From the NCBI RefSeq assembly GCF_900114095.1, contig NZ_FORV01000002.1:496001-560000 (forward strand): 64,000 nucleotides of DNA. Direction: 5' to 3'. This DNA comes from Sphingomonas sp. NFR04. GTDB lineage: Bacteria > Pseudomonadota > Alphaproteobacteria > Sphingomonadales > Sphingomonadaceae. This document shows positions 36,288-45,588 of this stretch, piece by piece. A model generated the notes under the pieces. It was not told the DNA's origin. It saw nothing but the letters and a program-made list of their open reading frames with translations, and searched no databases. The position numbers and the translations under genes are program-made. Every line of letters starts with the position of its first letter. Within the stretch, counting starts at the first letter, position 1.

Positions 36288-38528
36288 TCAAAATTTGTTA
36301 TCGCGCGGGAAGCCCGTGGGTGGCATTCGCCCCGCTGCCCCGCGCGCGGCACGCCACGGCATGACGTCGGGTTCGGAGCGATAGCGCTCCTGCTCCCCGC
36401 CCATCCGCCAGCGCAGGCCGTCGGCGAACTTGAAGGTGATGACGTCGGAGAGGCCGCCGTCGCGGTAGCGTTGCAGCTGCACCCCCTGCCCGCGCGTCAT
36501 CTCCGCCACTTCGGAAAGGGGGAAGACCAGCATCTTGCGATTGTCGCCGATCGCCGCGACGAAATCGTCTTCGGCACCGATCGGGCGGACCAGCTTGAGA
36601 TGCGCGCCCGGCCGCGGCGTCATCACCTGTTTGCCCTTGCGGGTCTCTGCGATCACTTCCTGACTGCTCACGATGAAGCCGCGGCCATCGCTCGCCGCGA
36701 CCAGCAGCTTCGGCGCGGTGCTGGCGGGCAGCAGCGTGACGATGTGCCGCTCCGCCTCCAGGTCGATCAGCAGCCGCACCGGCTCGCCGAAGCCGCGGCC
36801 GCCCGGCAGCTTGTCCGCCCCCAGCGTGTAGAAGCGGCCATTGTCGGCGGCGAGCAGCAGCTTGTCCGTGGTCTGCGCGTGGAAGGCGAGGAACGGGCCG
36901 TCGCCTTCCTTGAACTTGAGCGCCTCGCCGCCGAGATCCTCGACATGCCCCTTCATTGCGCGGATCCAGCCGCGCTGCGAGAGGATGACGGTGATCGGCT
37001 CACGCTCGATCATCGCTTCCAGCGGGATCTCGCGGGCAGGCGCCATCTCGACGATCGCCGTGCGGCGGGCGCCCAGCGGCGTATCGAGACCGTAACGCGT
37101 GATCATCTTGCCCAGCGCGCGCTTCATCCAGGTCCGCTGGCGGGCTTCCGAACCGAGCAGCGTCTCCAGCTCCGCCTGCTCCTTCTCCAGCTTGTCCTGC
37201 TCGCGGCGTAGTTCCATTTCCTCCAGCTTGCGCAAGCTACGCAGGCGCATGTTGAGGATCGCCTCGGCCTGGCGATCGGTGAGGTCGAACTCTGCCATCA
37301 TGATCGGCTTGGGCTCGTCCTCGGTGCGGATGATCTCGATCACCCGGTCGAGGTTGAGATAGGCGGTGATATAGCCGCGCAGCAGCTCCAGCCGGTCGGC
37401 AATCTTCTCCAGCCGGTGCTGCGACTTGCGCTGGAGCACCACGAACTGGTGCTCCAGCCAGCCGGCCAGCGCCTCGGCCAGGCTCATCACCCGCGGCGTG
37501 CGGTTCTTGTCGAGCACGTTGAGGTTGAGCGGCACGCGTACTTCGAGGTCGGACAGGCGATAGAGGCTGTCCATCAGCGTGTCCGCATCGACGGTGCGGC
37601 TGCGCGGTTCGAGGACGATGCGGATGTCCTCGGCCGATTCGTCACGCACGTCGCCCAGGATCGGCAGCTTCTTGTCGTTGACCAGCGCGGCGATGCCTTC
37701 GATCAGCTTCCCCTTCTGCACACCATACGGGATCTCGCTGACGATCAGGTGCCAGCCGCCGCCCTTCTCGGTCACCTTCTCGATCTTGGCGCGCACCCGG
37801 AAGCTGCCGCGACCGGTGGCATAGGCCTCGGCAATCGCGGCGGGGCTGTCGACCGCGATGCCGCCGGTCGGGAAGTCCGGACCCTTGACGAAGTCGAGGA
37901 CGTTCGCCTGCGGGTTGTCGATTAGCGCGACCGCGGCCTGCATCAGCTCGGCGGCATTGTGCGGCGGGATGCTGGTCGCCATGCCCACCGCGATGCCTGC
38001 GGCGCCATTGGCGAGCAGGTTGGGGAACAGGCCCGGAAACAGCTCCGGCTCCTCGTCCTCGCCATTGTACGTCGGGCGGAAATCGACGGCGTTTTCGTCG
38101 AGCCCGTCCATCAGGTCGATCGCGACCTGGGTCAGCCGCGCCTCGGTATAGCGATAGGCGGCGGCATTATCGCCGTCGATATTGCCGAAATTGCCCTGCC
38201 CATCGACCAGCGGATAGCGCAGCGCAAAGGTCTGGGCGAGGCGGACCATCGCGTCATAGACCGAGGCGTCGCCATGCGGATGGTATTTACCGATCACGTC
38301 GCCGACGACGCGTGCGCACTTCTTGTATCCGCTCGCCGGATCGAGCCGCAGCAGCCGCATCGCCCAGAGCAGCCGGCGGTGCACCGGCTTCAGCCCGTCG
38401 CGGACATCGGGCAGCGAGCGCGCGGTGATCGTCGACAGCGCATAGACGAGGTAGCGCTCGGAAAGTGCGCTGTCGAAGGGCACATCGGAGGCGCCGGAGG
38501 GTTCGGAAACGTCGGTGTCGAGGCTCAT
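36288..38528 (-). CDS. parC: DNA topoisomerase IV subunit A
   Basis: 746 residues from the ATG at 38528; a GTG at 38534 is the alternative. The breakage-reunion domain has the catalytic Tyr in [10 protein letters not shown], and [15 protein letters not shown] is the quinolone-determining region. C-terminal beta-pinwheel repeats (e.g. [19 protein letters not shown]) mark it as ParC rather than GyrA. At the positions equivalent to E. coli ParC Ser80 and Glu84 it has Ala88 and Asp92. It decatenates chromosomes with ParE, which is not in the window. Confidence 0.94.
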   Translation of the reverse strand: MSLDTDVSEPSGASDVPFDSALSERYLVYALSTITARSLPDVRDGLKPVHRRLLWAMRLLRLDPASGYKKCARVVGDVIGKYHPHGDASVYDAMVRLAQTFALRYPLVDGQGNFGNIDGDNAAAYRYTEARLTQVAIDLMDGLDENAVDFRPTYNGEDEEPELFPGLFPNLLANGAAGIAVGMATSIPPHNAAELMQAAVALIDNPQANVLDFVKGPDFPTGGIAVDSPAAIAEAYATGRGSFRVRAKIEKVTEKGGGWHLIVSEIPYGVQKGKLIEGIAALVNDKKLPILGDVRDESAEDIRIVLEPRSRTVDADTLMDSLYRLSDLEVRVPLNLNVLDKNRTPRVMSLAEALAGWLEHQFVVLQRKSQHRLEKIADRLELLRGYITAYLNLDRVIEIIRTEDEPKPIMMAEFDLTDRQAEAILNMRLRSLRKLEEMELRREQDKLEKEQAELETLLGSEARQRTWMKRALGKMITRYGLDTPLGARRTAIVEMAPAREIPLEAMIEREPITVILSQRGWIRAMKGHVEDLGGEALKFKEGDGPFLAFHAQTTDKLLLAADNGRFYTLGADKLPGGRGFGEPVRLLIDLEAERHIVTLLPASTAPKLLVAASDGRGFIVSSQEVIAETRKGKQVMTPRPGAHLKLVRPIGAEDDFVAAIGDNRKMLVFPLSEVAEMTRGQGVQLQRYRDGGLSDVITFKFADGLRWRMGGEQERYRSEPDVMPWRAARGAAGRMPPTGFPRDNKF

Positions 38529-38612
38529 CGCCACCCCGGATAGCAGGCGGGAGGGGCAAACGCCAAGGGCGTTCCCCTTATGATCCGCCGCATGTCGCGA
38601 ATTGTTTCGGGA

Positions 38613-39617
38613 TCAGCCGACCAGATGACGGAAGAAACTGCGGTTCTTCTGGATCAGCGGCCGCAGATGCTCGGGCACCTCGCGCAGCTTCAGCCTACGG
38701 ATCGAAGGCGTGCGGTGCGACGGCCCGATCGAGACGAGCAGCGAGAGCATGCCGCGGCGATGCTCCGGCGGGGTGCCGCGGTGAAGCGCGAAGGTGTTGA
38801 CAAAATAGACGTCACCCTTCTCGGCCAGCACCACGCCCGCGCCCATCGCCTGCTTGAGGGGCTCCAGATCCTCGTCGCGGAACCGGCGCACATCGTAGAA
38901 TTCGCGCAGGCCCGATGTCTTGGGGATCATCTCCAACGGCCCGTCCGCGCGCGTCTCGATTGGCGAGAGCGGCACGAACACGCGGATGAAGTTGAGCGGC
39001 TCGGCGCAGTCGCGATGCCAGTTCTGGTTCTGATAGGCGAAGCCGACCGGTTGCGAGATCCAAGCCCAAGCCCAACTGAGCGCCGCGCGCGGCCCCAGCG
39101 TCTCGCGGCAGAAGGCGATCAGTTCGGGGTTGCTGCAGATTTCCAGGAATGCCGGATCTTCGAACAGCCGCTGCGCATCCATGTAGAGAAAGGGATGGTC
39201 GGTTGCCTCGGGTACGCCGCGATGCTCGAACCCCGGAAGATAGGGATCGTTGAAGATCTGCGGTGCGAACATCGCCGCCGCCATGCGATCGACCAGCGCG
39301 GGATCGAGCATCTTCTCGGCGAAGTGGAAGTCGATCTCCTGGAACTCGGCGGCACGGGGCGTGCGGCCGGTGCGCGCCAGCGGTGCGCGCAGCACCCGCT
39401 CGATGCGGCCCAGCTTGCGCAGGCGCGCGGGGTCGTTGGACCTGGTGCGCAGCCAGAAGATGTAATTATAGGCATAGTTGTAGAAGGCCATGTAGCGCAG
39501 CCGCCCCAGCCGCGAATCGCGCCTTCTGCCTTCGGCGACCTGCGCGGTGTACGGCTTGATGCCCGCTTCGGGGGTATGATCCAGCCCCACCAGCCTTGCC
39601 TTCCCCAAGCGCGTCAT
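38613..39617 (-). CDS. Phytanoyl-CoA dioxygenase (PhyH) family protein
   Basis: 334 residues from the ATG at 39617, which follows GGGAAGG by 7 bp. The iron-binding triad is seen as His-x-Asp in NQNWHRDCAEPLNF and a distal His in NTFALHRGTPPEHRRG, with Arg in the RG pair for 2-oxoglutarate. The N-terminal ~110 residues are not recognised. It is an Fe(II)/2-oxoglutarate-dependent hydroxylase; substrate unknown. It is upstream of parC but separated by 84 bp. Confidence 0.8.
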   Translation of the reverse strand: MTRLGKARLVGLDHTPEAGIKPYTAQVAEGRRRDSRLGRLRYMAFYNYAYNYIFWLRTRSNDPARLRKLGRIERVLRAPLARTGRTPRAAEFQEIDFHFAEKMLDPALVDRMAAAMFAPQIFNDPYLPGFEHRGVPEATDHPFLYMDAQRLFEDPAFLEICSNPELIAFCRETLGPRAALSWAWAWISQPVGFAYQNQNWHRDCAEPLNFIRVFVPLSPIETRADGPLEMIPKTSGLREFYDVRRFRDEDLEPLKQAMGAGVVLAEKGDVYFVNTFALHRGTPPEHRRGMLSLLVSIGPSHRTPSIRRLKLREVPEHLRPLIQKNRSFFRHLVG

Positions 39618-39812
39618 CGTGACCTTCCCGTCCTGCCTCACTGCTTCCCATTCTAGGACATGTTCGCCCCGAAGGCGGCGGTGCGGCAGAATTTGCCGGG
39701 CTGGCACCGGTGCAACGATGCCGTAATCCGGCCACAATTACGGCAGGAATGTGGCTTGACTTTGTCCTAGCCAAATGATGGGATTTGCACATCACCACCA
39801 AGGAGGTTGTCG

Positions 39813-40643
39813 ATGCGCAAATTTCTCGTGCTCGGTTGTGCGGCACTCCTCGCCGCTTGTTCCTCCAATCAACAAGGCGGCGCCGGGGAAACGGTGACGG
39901 AAGCGGAGGTGCCGGGGAAGCCAGGCGTCGATCCGCTCAAGCTCGCCCTGCCCCAGCTCGCCTATCGCTATACCCTCAGCTTCCTGCTCCCCGGGGCGCG
40001 GCTGGCCGAGACTCAGGACCGCCATCGCGCGCTCTGCGAGCAGCTAGGGCCCGCACGCTGCCAATTGGTCACGCTCACCCGCAACGACGCCGAGGGCCGT
40101 GCCGGCGGCGCCCTGCTCAAGCTCCGCGTCGCAGCCGCCGATGCGGGCTATTTCACCGGCGAAGCGGCGCGGCAGGTGTCGGCGGCGGGCGGCCGCGCGG
40201 CGAACACGGACGTTGCCGGCGAGGACGTGTCGAAGGACCTGACCGATACCGCCGCGCGCATCCATCAGCGCGAACTGCTCGTCGCCCGGCTTACCGAGAC
40301 GCTGCGCACCCGCAAGGGATCGGTCGCCGACCTCGTCAATGCCGAGCATCAGGTCGCCGCGGCACAGGAGGAACTCGACAAGGCGCGCAGCTGGCAGCGC
40401 GAACTCCAGGGCCGCGTGGCAATGGCGGATGTCGAGATCCGCTACCAGGCGCTCGCCGCCCCCGCTTCCAGCGCCAGCGTCGGCACCGCGCTCGGCGAGG
40501 CAGCGCAAGGCTCGGCCTCGGCCTTTATCTGGGGCATGCAACTGCTGCTGTCGCTGGCAATCTACCTGCTGCCCTGGGCCGCGGTCTTCGGCGCCGGTGC
40601 CGGCGTCGCGGCGCTGCTCCGCCGCTCGAAACCAGCCGCGTGA
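39813..40643 (+). CDS. DUF4349 lipoprotein
   Basis: 276 residues from the ATG at 39813, with AAGGAGG at about 39799-39805. The lipobox LLAACSS gives lipidation at Cys of residue ~17. A DUF4349 domain follows with a central coiled coil (about 135-200: LVARLTETLRTRKGSVADLVNAE) and a C-terminal membrane helix (about 240-265). The arrangement suggests a protein anchored at both ends in the cell envelope. Function unknown. Confidence 0.85.
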   Translation: MRKFLVLGCAALLAACSSNQQGGAGETVTEAEVPGKPGVDPLKLALPQLAYRYTLSFLLPGARLAETQDRHRALCEQLGPARCQLVTLTRNDAEGRAGGALLKLRVAAADAGYFTGEAARQVSAAGGRAANTDVAGEDVSKDLTDTAARIHQRELLVARLTETLRTRKGSVADLVNAEHQVAAAQEELDKARSWQRELQGRVAMADVEIRYQALAAPASSASVGTALGEAAQGSASAFIWGMQLLLSLAIYLLPWAAVFGAGAGVAALLRRSKPAA

Positions 40644-40785
40644 CTGCTCGTCCCGCAAGGGGCGCGGCGCCGCATTGCACCCCCGCCCCCCTTGCGGTAT
40701 AGCGCGAAGCCTTCCAGAGCCCCGGCGGTCACGCGGAGAAATCCCGTGGAGCCGGGGCAACGCATTTCCAAGGGACTAGGCCGAC

Positions 40786-41565
40786 ATGGCACGCCGCCGG
40801 CAAATCTACGAAGGCAAGGCTAAGATCCTCTACGAGGGTCCGGAGCCGGGCACGCTGATCCAGTATTTCAAGGACGACGCAACCGCCTTCAATGCCCAGA
40901 AAAAGGGCACGATCAACGGCAAGGGCGTGCTCAACAACCGCATCAGCGAGCATGTCTTCACCCTGCTCGGCGGCATCGGCATCCCGACCCACTTCATCCG
41001 CCGCCTCAACATGCGCGAGCAGCTGATCCGCCAGGTCGAGATCGTGCCCATCGAGGTCGTGGTGCGCAACGTCGTCGCCGGCTCGCTGGCGAAGAAGCTC
41101 GGCATCGAGGAAGGCACGCCGCTGCCCCGCACGATCGTCGAATATTACTACAAGGACGATGCGCTCGGCGACCCGATGGTCACCGACGAGCATATCCTGG
41201 CGTTCGGCTGGGCCGCGCAGGAAGAACTGCACGACATGGCCGACATGGCCATCCGCGTGAACGACTTCCTCTCGGGCCTGTTCGCCGGCATCGGCATCCG
41301 CCTGGTCGACTTCAAGCTGGAGTTCGGCCGGATCTGGGAAAACGACTATCCCCGGATCATCCTGGCGGACGAAATCAGCCCCGATGGCTGCCGCCTGTGG
41401 GACATCGCCTCGGGCGAGAAGCTCGACAAGGACCGCTTCCGTCGCGATCTGGGCGGCGAAGTCGAGGCCTATCAGGAAGTCGCCCGCCGCCTGGGCCTGT
41501 TCCCGGAAGGCGACGGCTCCGACGTGCTCGACCTCGAGACGCACCGCAAGAAGCGCGGCAAGTAA
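40786..41565 (+). CDS. purC: Phosphoribosylaminoimidazole-succinocarboxamide synthase
   Basis: 259 residues starting [20 protein letters not shown], the SAICAR synthetase N-terminus. [22 protein letters not shown] and DFKLEFGR motifs complete the family. It condenses CAIR with aspartate in purine synthesis. purS and purQ follow on the same strand, separated by an intergenic repeat. Confidence 0.96.
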   Translation: MARRRQIYEGKAKILYEGPEPGTLIQYFKDDATAFNAQKKGTINGKGVLNNRISEHVFTLLGGIGIPTHFIRRLNMREQLIRQVEIVPIEVVVRNVVAGSLAKKLGIEEGTPLPRTIVEYYYKDDALGDPMVTDEHILAFGWAAQEELHDMADMAIRVNDFLSGLFAGIGIRLVDFKLEFGRIWENDYPRIILADEISPDGCRLWDIASGEKLDKDRFRRDLGGEVEAYQEVARRLGLFPEGDGSDVLDLETHRKKRGK

Positions 41566-41574
41566 GTCCGCGCC

Positions 41575-41706
41575 GATCCTCCCCTGCAAGGGGAGGTGGC
41601 ATGCCGCAGGCATGACGGAGGGGTGTCCCCGCTGGTAGGGCGGGGCGCCCCTTCGCCGTTTTCACCCCTCCGTCGCTTCGCGACACCTCCCCTTGCAGGG
41701 GAGGAT
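41575..41706. repeat. Nested-palindrome intergenic repeat, copy B
   Basis: A ~132-bp element sits between purC and purS. The outer arms TCCTCCCCTGCAAGGGGAGG and CCTCCCCTTGCAGGGGAGGA are inverted copies, each itself a hairpin. An inner pair ACGGAGGGGTG and CACCCCTCCGT flanks a GC-rich centre. The organisation matches copy A at 20021-20148. Confidence 0.85.
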
Positions 41707-41769
41707 CTTCATGCCTCGCCCCACGATTTCCGATTGCGACTTCGGCCCTCTCGCGCCATAGCGCCGCCC

Positions 41770-42000
41770 ATGAAACTCCGCATCATCGTCACCTTGAAGA
41801 ACGGCGTGCTCGATCCGCAGGGCAAGGCCATTCAGAACGCGCTTGGCGGCCTCGGTTTCGAGGGCGTCGAGGATGTCCGCGCCGGCAAGATCTTCGAACT
41901 GGAGGTCGCCGATTTGACGAGCGACACCGCGATCGATGAGATGTGCCGCAAGCTGCTCGCCAACACGGTGATCGAGAACTACCGGGTCGAAAAGCTGTGA
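41770..42000 (+). CDS. purS: Phosphoribosylformylglycinamidine synthase subunit PurS
   Basis: 76 residues, [25 protein letters not shown], the complete small PurS subunit. It bridges PurL and PurQ in the three-subunit FGAM synthase. Its TGA overlaps the purQ GTG start (GTGA), giving translational coupling. Confidence 0.95.
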   Translation: MKLRIIVTLKNGVLDPQGKAIQNALGGLGFEGVEDVRAGKIFELEVADLTSDTAIDEMCRKLLANTVIENYRVEKL

Positions 42001-42662
42001 AGACCGCGGTCATCGTTTTCCCCGGCTCCAACTGCGATCGCGACATCGCGGTCGCGCTGGAGAGCGTGACCGGCACCAAGCCGCACATGGTGTGGCACGG
42101 CGATAGCGAGTTGCCCGAGGGCCTGGGCCTGATCGCCCTGCCCGGCGGCTTCTCCTATGGCGATTATCTGCGCTGCGGCGCCATCGCGGCGCGCTCGCCA
42201 GTGGTGCAGGCGGTGGTGGAAGCTGCCAATCGCGGCACGCCGGTGATCGGCATCTGCAACGGCTTCCAGATCCTCACCGAAACCGGACTGCTGCCGGGCG
42301 CGCTGATGCGCAACGCCGGGCTCGACTTCGTGTGCCGCGACGTGCCGCTGGTCGTCGACAACAGCCAGTCGATCTTCACCAGCGCCTATCAGGCGGGTGA
42401 ACATCTCTCGATCCCGGTCGCGCACCATGACGGCAATTACTTCGCCGATGCCGAGACGCTCGATCGCCTCGAAGGCGAAGGGCGCGTTGCCTTCCGTTAT
42501 GGCGAGAACATCAACGGTTCGGCACGGAATATCGCCGGCGTGATGAACGCCGCCGGCAACGTGCTCGGCATGATGCCGCACCCGGAACGCAAGATCGAAG
42601 TCGCGCATGGCGGCGACGACGGCCGTCGGCTGTTCGAAGGGCTGCTCGCCGCGGTCGCCTGA
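41997..42662 (+). CDS. purQ: Phosphoribosylformylglycinamidine synthase subunit PurQ
   Basis: 221 residues from a GTG at 41997. It is a class I glutamine amidotransferase with nucleophile Cys in [11 protein letters not shown] and catalytic His-Glu in MMPHPERK. It supplies ammonia to PurL, whose gene is not in the window. A terminator follows at once. Confidence 0.96.
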   Translation: MKTAVIVFPGSNCDRDIAVALESVTGTKPHMVWHGDSELPEGLGLIALPGGFSYGDYLRCGAIAARSPVVQAVVEAANRGTPVIGICNGFQILTETGLLPGALMRNAGLDFVCRDVPLVVDNSQSIFTSAYQAGEHLSIPVAHHDGNYFADAETLDRLEGEGRVAFRYGENINGSARNIAGVMNAAGNVLGMMPHPERKIEVAHGGDDGRRLFEGLLAAVA

Positions 42663-42683
42663 CCGCCGCGACGACCGAATTCA

Positions 42684-42713
42684 GGGTCGCGGTCCCAGGA
42701 CCGCGGCCCTTTT
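42684..42713 (+). terminator. Rho-independent terminator after purQ
   Basis: Inverted arms 42684-42695 and 42698-42709 (one G-T wobble) are followed by TTTT, 21 bp after the purQ stop and just before the convergent TSUP gene end. Confidence 0.8.
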
Positions 42714-42717
42714 GCTG

Positions 42718-43530
42718 TCAGAAGAGCATCTTCAGCCCGACCACGGCGAGCGTCGCGGCAAGGATCGGCACCAGCACCTTGTCCGAGGTGCGCGTCGCCA
42801 GCAGGCTGCCGAGGATGATACCGGGGATCGATCCGGCGAGCAGCGACGCGAGCAGCGCGCCGTTCACCGACCCCAGCATCCAGTGGCCGAGTCCCGCGAG
42901 CAGGGTCAGCGGCACGGCATGGGCGATGTCCGAGCCGACCAGCTTGTTCACCGCCTGGTGCGGGTAGAGCATCAGCAGCGCGGTCATTCCCAGCGCCCCC
43001 GCCCCCACCGAGGTGAGCGACACCAGCAGGCCCAGCACGGCGCCGAGCGCGATGGTGACGTAGCCGATCCGCGCCTCGCCCAGCCGGTCGAACCGGGGCG
43101 CCATGAACAGCACCAGCCGGCTGCGGAAGAAGGTTGCGATCGCCGTCACCACCAGCGCGATGCCGAGCGTCACCGTGATCACTCCGCCGCTGTTCCTGGC
43201 ATGCTCCTGCGCGCTCGACAGCAGCAGCAGCGTGAGGATCGTCGCCGGCACGCTGCCAGTGGCCAGCCGCCGCACGACCTTCCAGTCGATCGTGCCGTGC
43301 AGGCCGTGCACCCCCGCTCCCACCGTCTTGGTGGCGGAGGCATAGAGCAGGTCGGTGCCCACCGCGGTGGCGGGGTGGAACCCGAAGGCGAGGACGAGCA
43401 GCGGCGTCATCAGCGAGCCGCCGCCGACCCCGGTCATGCCGACCAGCAGCCCGACGAGCACCCCGGCGATGGAATAAAGCGGATTGAACGCGAGCACGGG
43501 AATCCTTGGCAGCCAATTTCCCACCAGCAT
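42718..43530 (-). CDS. TSUP family exporter (TauE/SafE-like)
   Basis: 270 residues with about eight hydrophobic helices in two repeats, each opening with the family motif: VGMTGVGGGSLMTPLL and SLTSVGAGALGMTAL. Relatives export sulfite, sulfoacetate or other organic sulfur anions; the substrate here is not deducible. It is monocistronic, ending at the purQ terminator. Confidence 0.9.
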   Translation of the reverse strand: MLVGNWLPRIPVLAFNPLYSIAGVLVGLLVGMTGVGGGSLMTPLLVLAFGFHPATAVGTDLLYASATKTVGAGVHGLHGTIDWKVVRRLATGSVPATILTLLLLSSAQEHARNSGGVITVTLGIALVVTAIATFFRSRLVLFMAPRFDRLGEARIGYVTIALGAVLGLLVSLTSVGAGALGMTALLMLYPHQAVNKLVGSDIAHAVPLTLLAGLGHWMLGSVNGALLASLLAGSIPGIILGSLLATRTSDKVLVPILAATLAVVGLKMLF

Positions 43531-43598
43531 GCGGGGATTTTCCCCGAACGCCAGAAAGAATTGGTTTCAGGCCGGTGTCCGCCCGCCCCCGCCCCGGC

Positions 43599-44342
43599 TC
43601 AGACGCGCGTTGCGAACGGCGTGAAGTCGGTGCCCTCGTCGAACACGTCGACGCCCTCGGCGCGCTTGAGGAAGCCGACGACCAGATAGGTGAGCGGCGT
43701 CAGCAGCACTTCCCAGCCGACCTTGAGCACCCACTGGGTGAACAGCACCTTCACCACCAGCGCATTGGTCCAGCCCTCGGCGCCCCAGAAGGCAAGCGGA
43801 TAGAAGATCAGGCTGTCGACCGCCTGCCCCGCCACCGTAGAACCCACGGTGCGCGTCCACAGCATCCGCCCACCGGTCCACAGCTTCATCCGCGCCAGCA
43901 CATAGGAATTGACGAACTCGCCCGCCCAGAAGGCACAGACCGAGGCGAGCACGATGCGCGGCACCTGGCCGAAGATGACTTCGTACGCCGCCTGGTTCTT
44001 CCAGTCCGGCGCCGGCGGCAGCGCGACGACGACCCAGGACATGAAGGCCATGAACAGCACCGCCGCCGTCCCCGCCCAGATCACCCGGCGTGCGCGGGCA
44101 TAGCCATAGACCTCGGTCAGCACGTCGCCGATGATGTAGGAAATGGGGAAGAACAGGATGCCCGCCCCGAACGGCCAGTAACCGACGCCCGGTAGCCAGA
44201 TCTGCGCCACCTTGCCCGCGCCGATCACGTTCGACAGCAGGATGATCGCGACGAAGGCAGCCATGACGAAGTCGAAATAGCGGAAATGTCCGCCCGCTAG
44301 GCTGCGGGCGGTGACGTGGCTGGGGCGGGGCGGCGTATTCAT
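43599..44342 (-). CDS. Queuosine precursor transporter (YhhQ/VUT family)
   Basis: 247 residues with about six membrane helices. LLSNVIGAGKV, FPISYIIGDVLTEVYGYARARRVIW and the AFWAGEFVNSYVLARMK segment are diagnostic. Members import preQ0 or preQ1 for tRNA queuosine. It is divergent from the tRNA-Arg gene 62 bp away. Confidence 0.92.
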   Translation of the reverse strand: MNTPPRPSHVTARSLAGGHFRYFDFVMAAFVAIILLSNVIGAGKVAQIWLPGVGYWPFGAGILFFPISYIIGDVLTEVYGYARARRVIWAGTAAVLFMAFMSWVVVALPPAPDWKNQAAYEVIFGQVPRIVLASVCAFWAGEFVNSYVLARMKLWTGGRMLWTRTVGSTVAGQAVDSLIFYPLAFWGAEGWTNALVVKVLFTQWVLKVGWEVLLTPLTYLVVGFLKRAEGVDVFDEGTDFTPFATRV

Positions 44343-44404
44343 CGAGCGCCACTATGCGAGGCGTTTGCCCCCCGCGCAATCTGCGCTTAAAGGCATGCCG
44401 GTGC

Positions 44405-44481
44405 GCGCCCGTAGCTCAGTTGGATAGAGCACGAGCCTTCTAAGCTTGGGGCCGCTGGTTCGAATCCAGCCGGGCGCGCCA
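44405..44481 (+). tRNA. tRNA-Arg (anticodon TCT)
   Basis: 77 nt. The acceptor stem 44405-44411 pairs with 44471-44477, discriminator G44478, and CCA is encoded (44479-44481). The D arm GCTC...GAGC and T arm CTGGTTCGAATCCAG are canonical. The anticodon loop CTTCTAA has U33 and anticodon UCU, decoding AGA/AGG. Confidence 0.95.
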
Positions 44482-44844
44482 TTGCTGTTCCGCAGTACAC
44501 AGGGCGGGTTTACCCCTGTTCCATCGTCCTAGGCGGAAGATGGCAAGCAACTCGCCCGCGCCACATATTCAAGCCCGGCCTGGAGGCCCTCAACAATGGG
44601 GTCGTGCGAGGCTCAGCGCGCTGGTCGGTTTGGCACCAGTGTCCATCGGCGCATTCACCTTCAGCCGCACCGTTTGACCAGCGATTTGCGCCTTGACCTC
44701 GTTGCCGTCGAGAAGCGGAACGACGATCCGTTCGTCGCCACCTGCCGAACGGCACCGGAATCTTCGGCTTTTGTGGACCGCTGCGCAACGCGCGATGCAG
44801 GCCAGGATGGCGCTACTCGCGCGCTTCGTATCCGGTGGGAAGGT
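44482..44844. other. 363-bp region without an intact gene, downstream of tRNA-Arg
   Basis: No open gene with a start and plausible composition is present on either strand. The minus strand holds a protein-like remnant (44590-44760, listed separately). I found no copy of the tRNA 3' end that would mark an attachment site. Confidence 0.5.
44590..44760 (-). pseudogene. Remnant of an unidentified protein, possibly aspartyl-protease-like
   Basis: A 57-codon stretch ending in TGA translates to a convincing protein-like sequence, SAGGDERIVVPLLDGNEV then QIAGQTVRLKV and MDTGAKPTSALSLARP. There is no usable start codon between it and the in-frame stop of the upstream gene (44845-44847). The DTGA motif after paired strands resembles retropepsin-like aspartyl proteases, but the match is short and this is inference. 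Probably a truncated gene. Confidence 0.35.
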
Positions 44845-45414
44845 TTACCTGCGGTGCTGCGCTTGCGGCGTCGCGTCGCCGCGCAGCGCCTGCAGCGCAT
44901 CGACGATCCGACGGGCTTCGGGCGCCGCGATCGTGTGGTTTATGCCGTCGAGCGCCAGCGGCCGGGCATTGGGACAACGCCGCTGCAGCGCCGGCAGCAA
45001 CTGCACGCCGATGCGCGTGTCCGCCGTGCCATAGGCGAGCAGCGTCGGCAGCGCCGGGGCCGCGGCGAGATGATCCGCAAGGGTTCGGTCGGGCGGGAAG
45101 AAGGCGGCGAACCCCCGATCCGGAGACGGCCAGACCGTGCAGCTGATCGCCGGATTGTTGACGTTCAGGCTGGCATAGCGGCGATCCTCGACATACCAGG
45201 ACCGAGCATCGTCACAGGGCGACAGCCCGAACAAGCGTGCGATCGGCGCCATGAACCCGCGGGGCAGAACCCCCTTTGTCCCGGTGAGCGCCCGCGAGGG
45301 ATCGACGGCGGTAGCCGCATGCTGCGCCACGGAGCGCCCGTCCCACCCCGTCGTGCCCGCCCATGCGACGCCACACAGGACGAAGCCGGTGAGCGGGAAG
45401 GTCGCCGTCCTCAC
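44845..45414 (-). CDS. Secreted alpha/beta-hydrolase-like protein, possibly truncated
   Basis: 189 residues from a GTG at 45414, preceded by GAGAGGA. An N-terminal hydrophobic segment suggests a signal peptide. The C-terminal part has the LPTLLAYGTADTRIG strand-Asp motif and a late His in LDGINHTIA, as in alpha/beta hydrolases. No clear GxSxG nucleophile is seen, so it may be a shortened or inactive form. It follows the nadR gene and a 43-codon frame on the same strand. Confidence 0.55.
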   Translation of the reverse strand: MRTATFPLTGFVLCGVAWAGTTGWDGRSVAQHAATAVDPSRALTGTKGVLPRGFMAPIARLFGLSPCDDARSWYVEDRRYASLNVNNPAISCTVWPSPDRGFAAFFPPDRTLADHLAAAPALPTLLAYGTADTRIGVQLLPALQRRCPNARPLALDGINHTIAAPEARRIVDALQALRGDATPQAQHRR

Positions 45415-45423
45415 GTGTTCCTC

Positions 45424-45555
45424 TCAGTCATGCGGCGTGCCGTCCGGATGGTGGAAACCGGTGAAGTGACAGGTCGCGCCCCCATCGGTCGCCGAGATCG
45501 ACGGCGGGACGGACGCGGTGGCGAGCTGCTCTTTACACGATCCACACGGAAACAT
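45424..45555 (-). CDS. Candidate 43-residue Cys/His-containing peptide
   Basis: A short frame MFPCGSCKEQLATASVPPSI ... ending HHPDGTPHD has a CxxC, a further Cys-His and three more His residues. It lies 33 bp after nadR, and its stop region overlaps the ribosome site of the next gene (GAGAGGA). No good ribosome site precedes its own ATG, so it may instead be a remnant. No family recognised. Confidence 0.3.
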   Translation of the reverse strand: MFPCGSCKEQLATASVPPSISATDGGATCHFTGFHHPDGTPHD

Positions 45556-45588
45556 GCCAGCAGATGCCGAAGGCGGTGCCCGGCCCGG

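Noticed and set aside
44405..44481. tRNA-Arg as an active integration site
   Set aside because: No integrase and no second copy of the tRNA 3' end were seen in the window.
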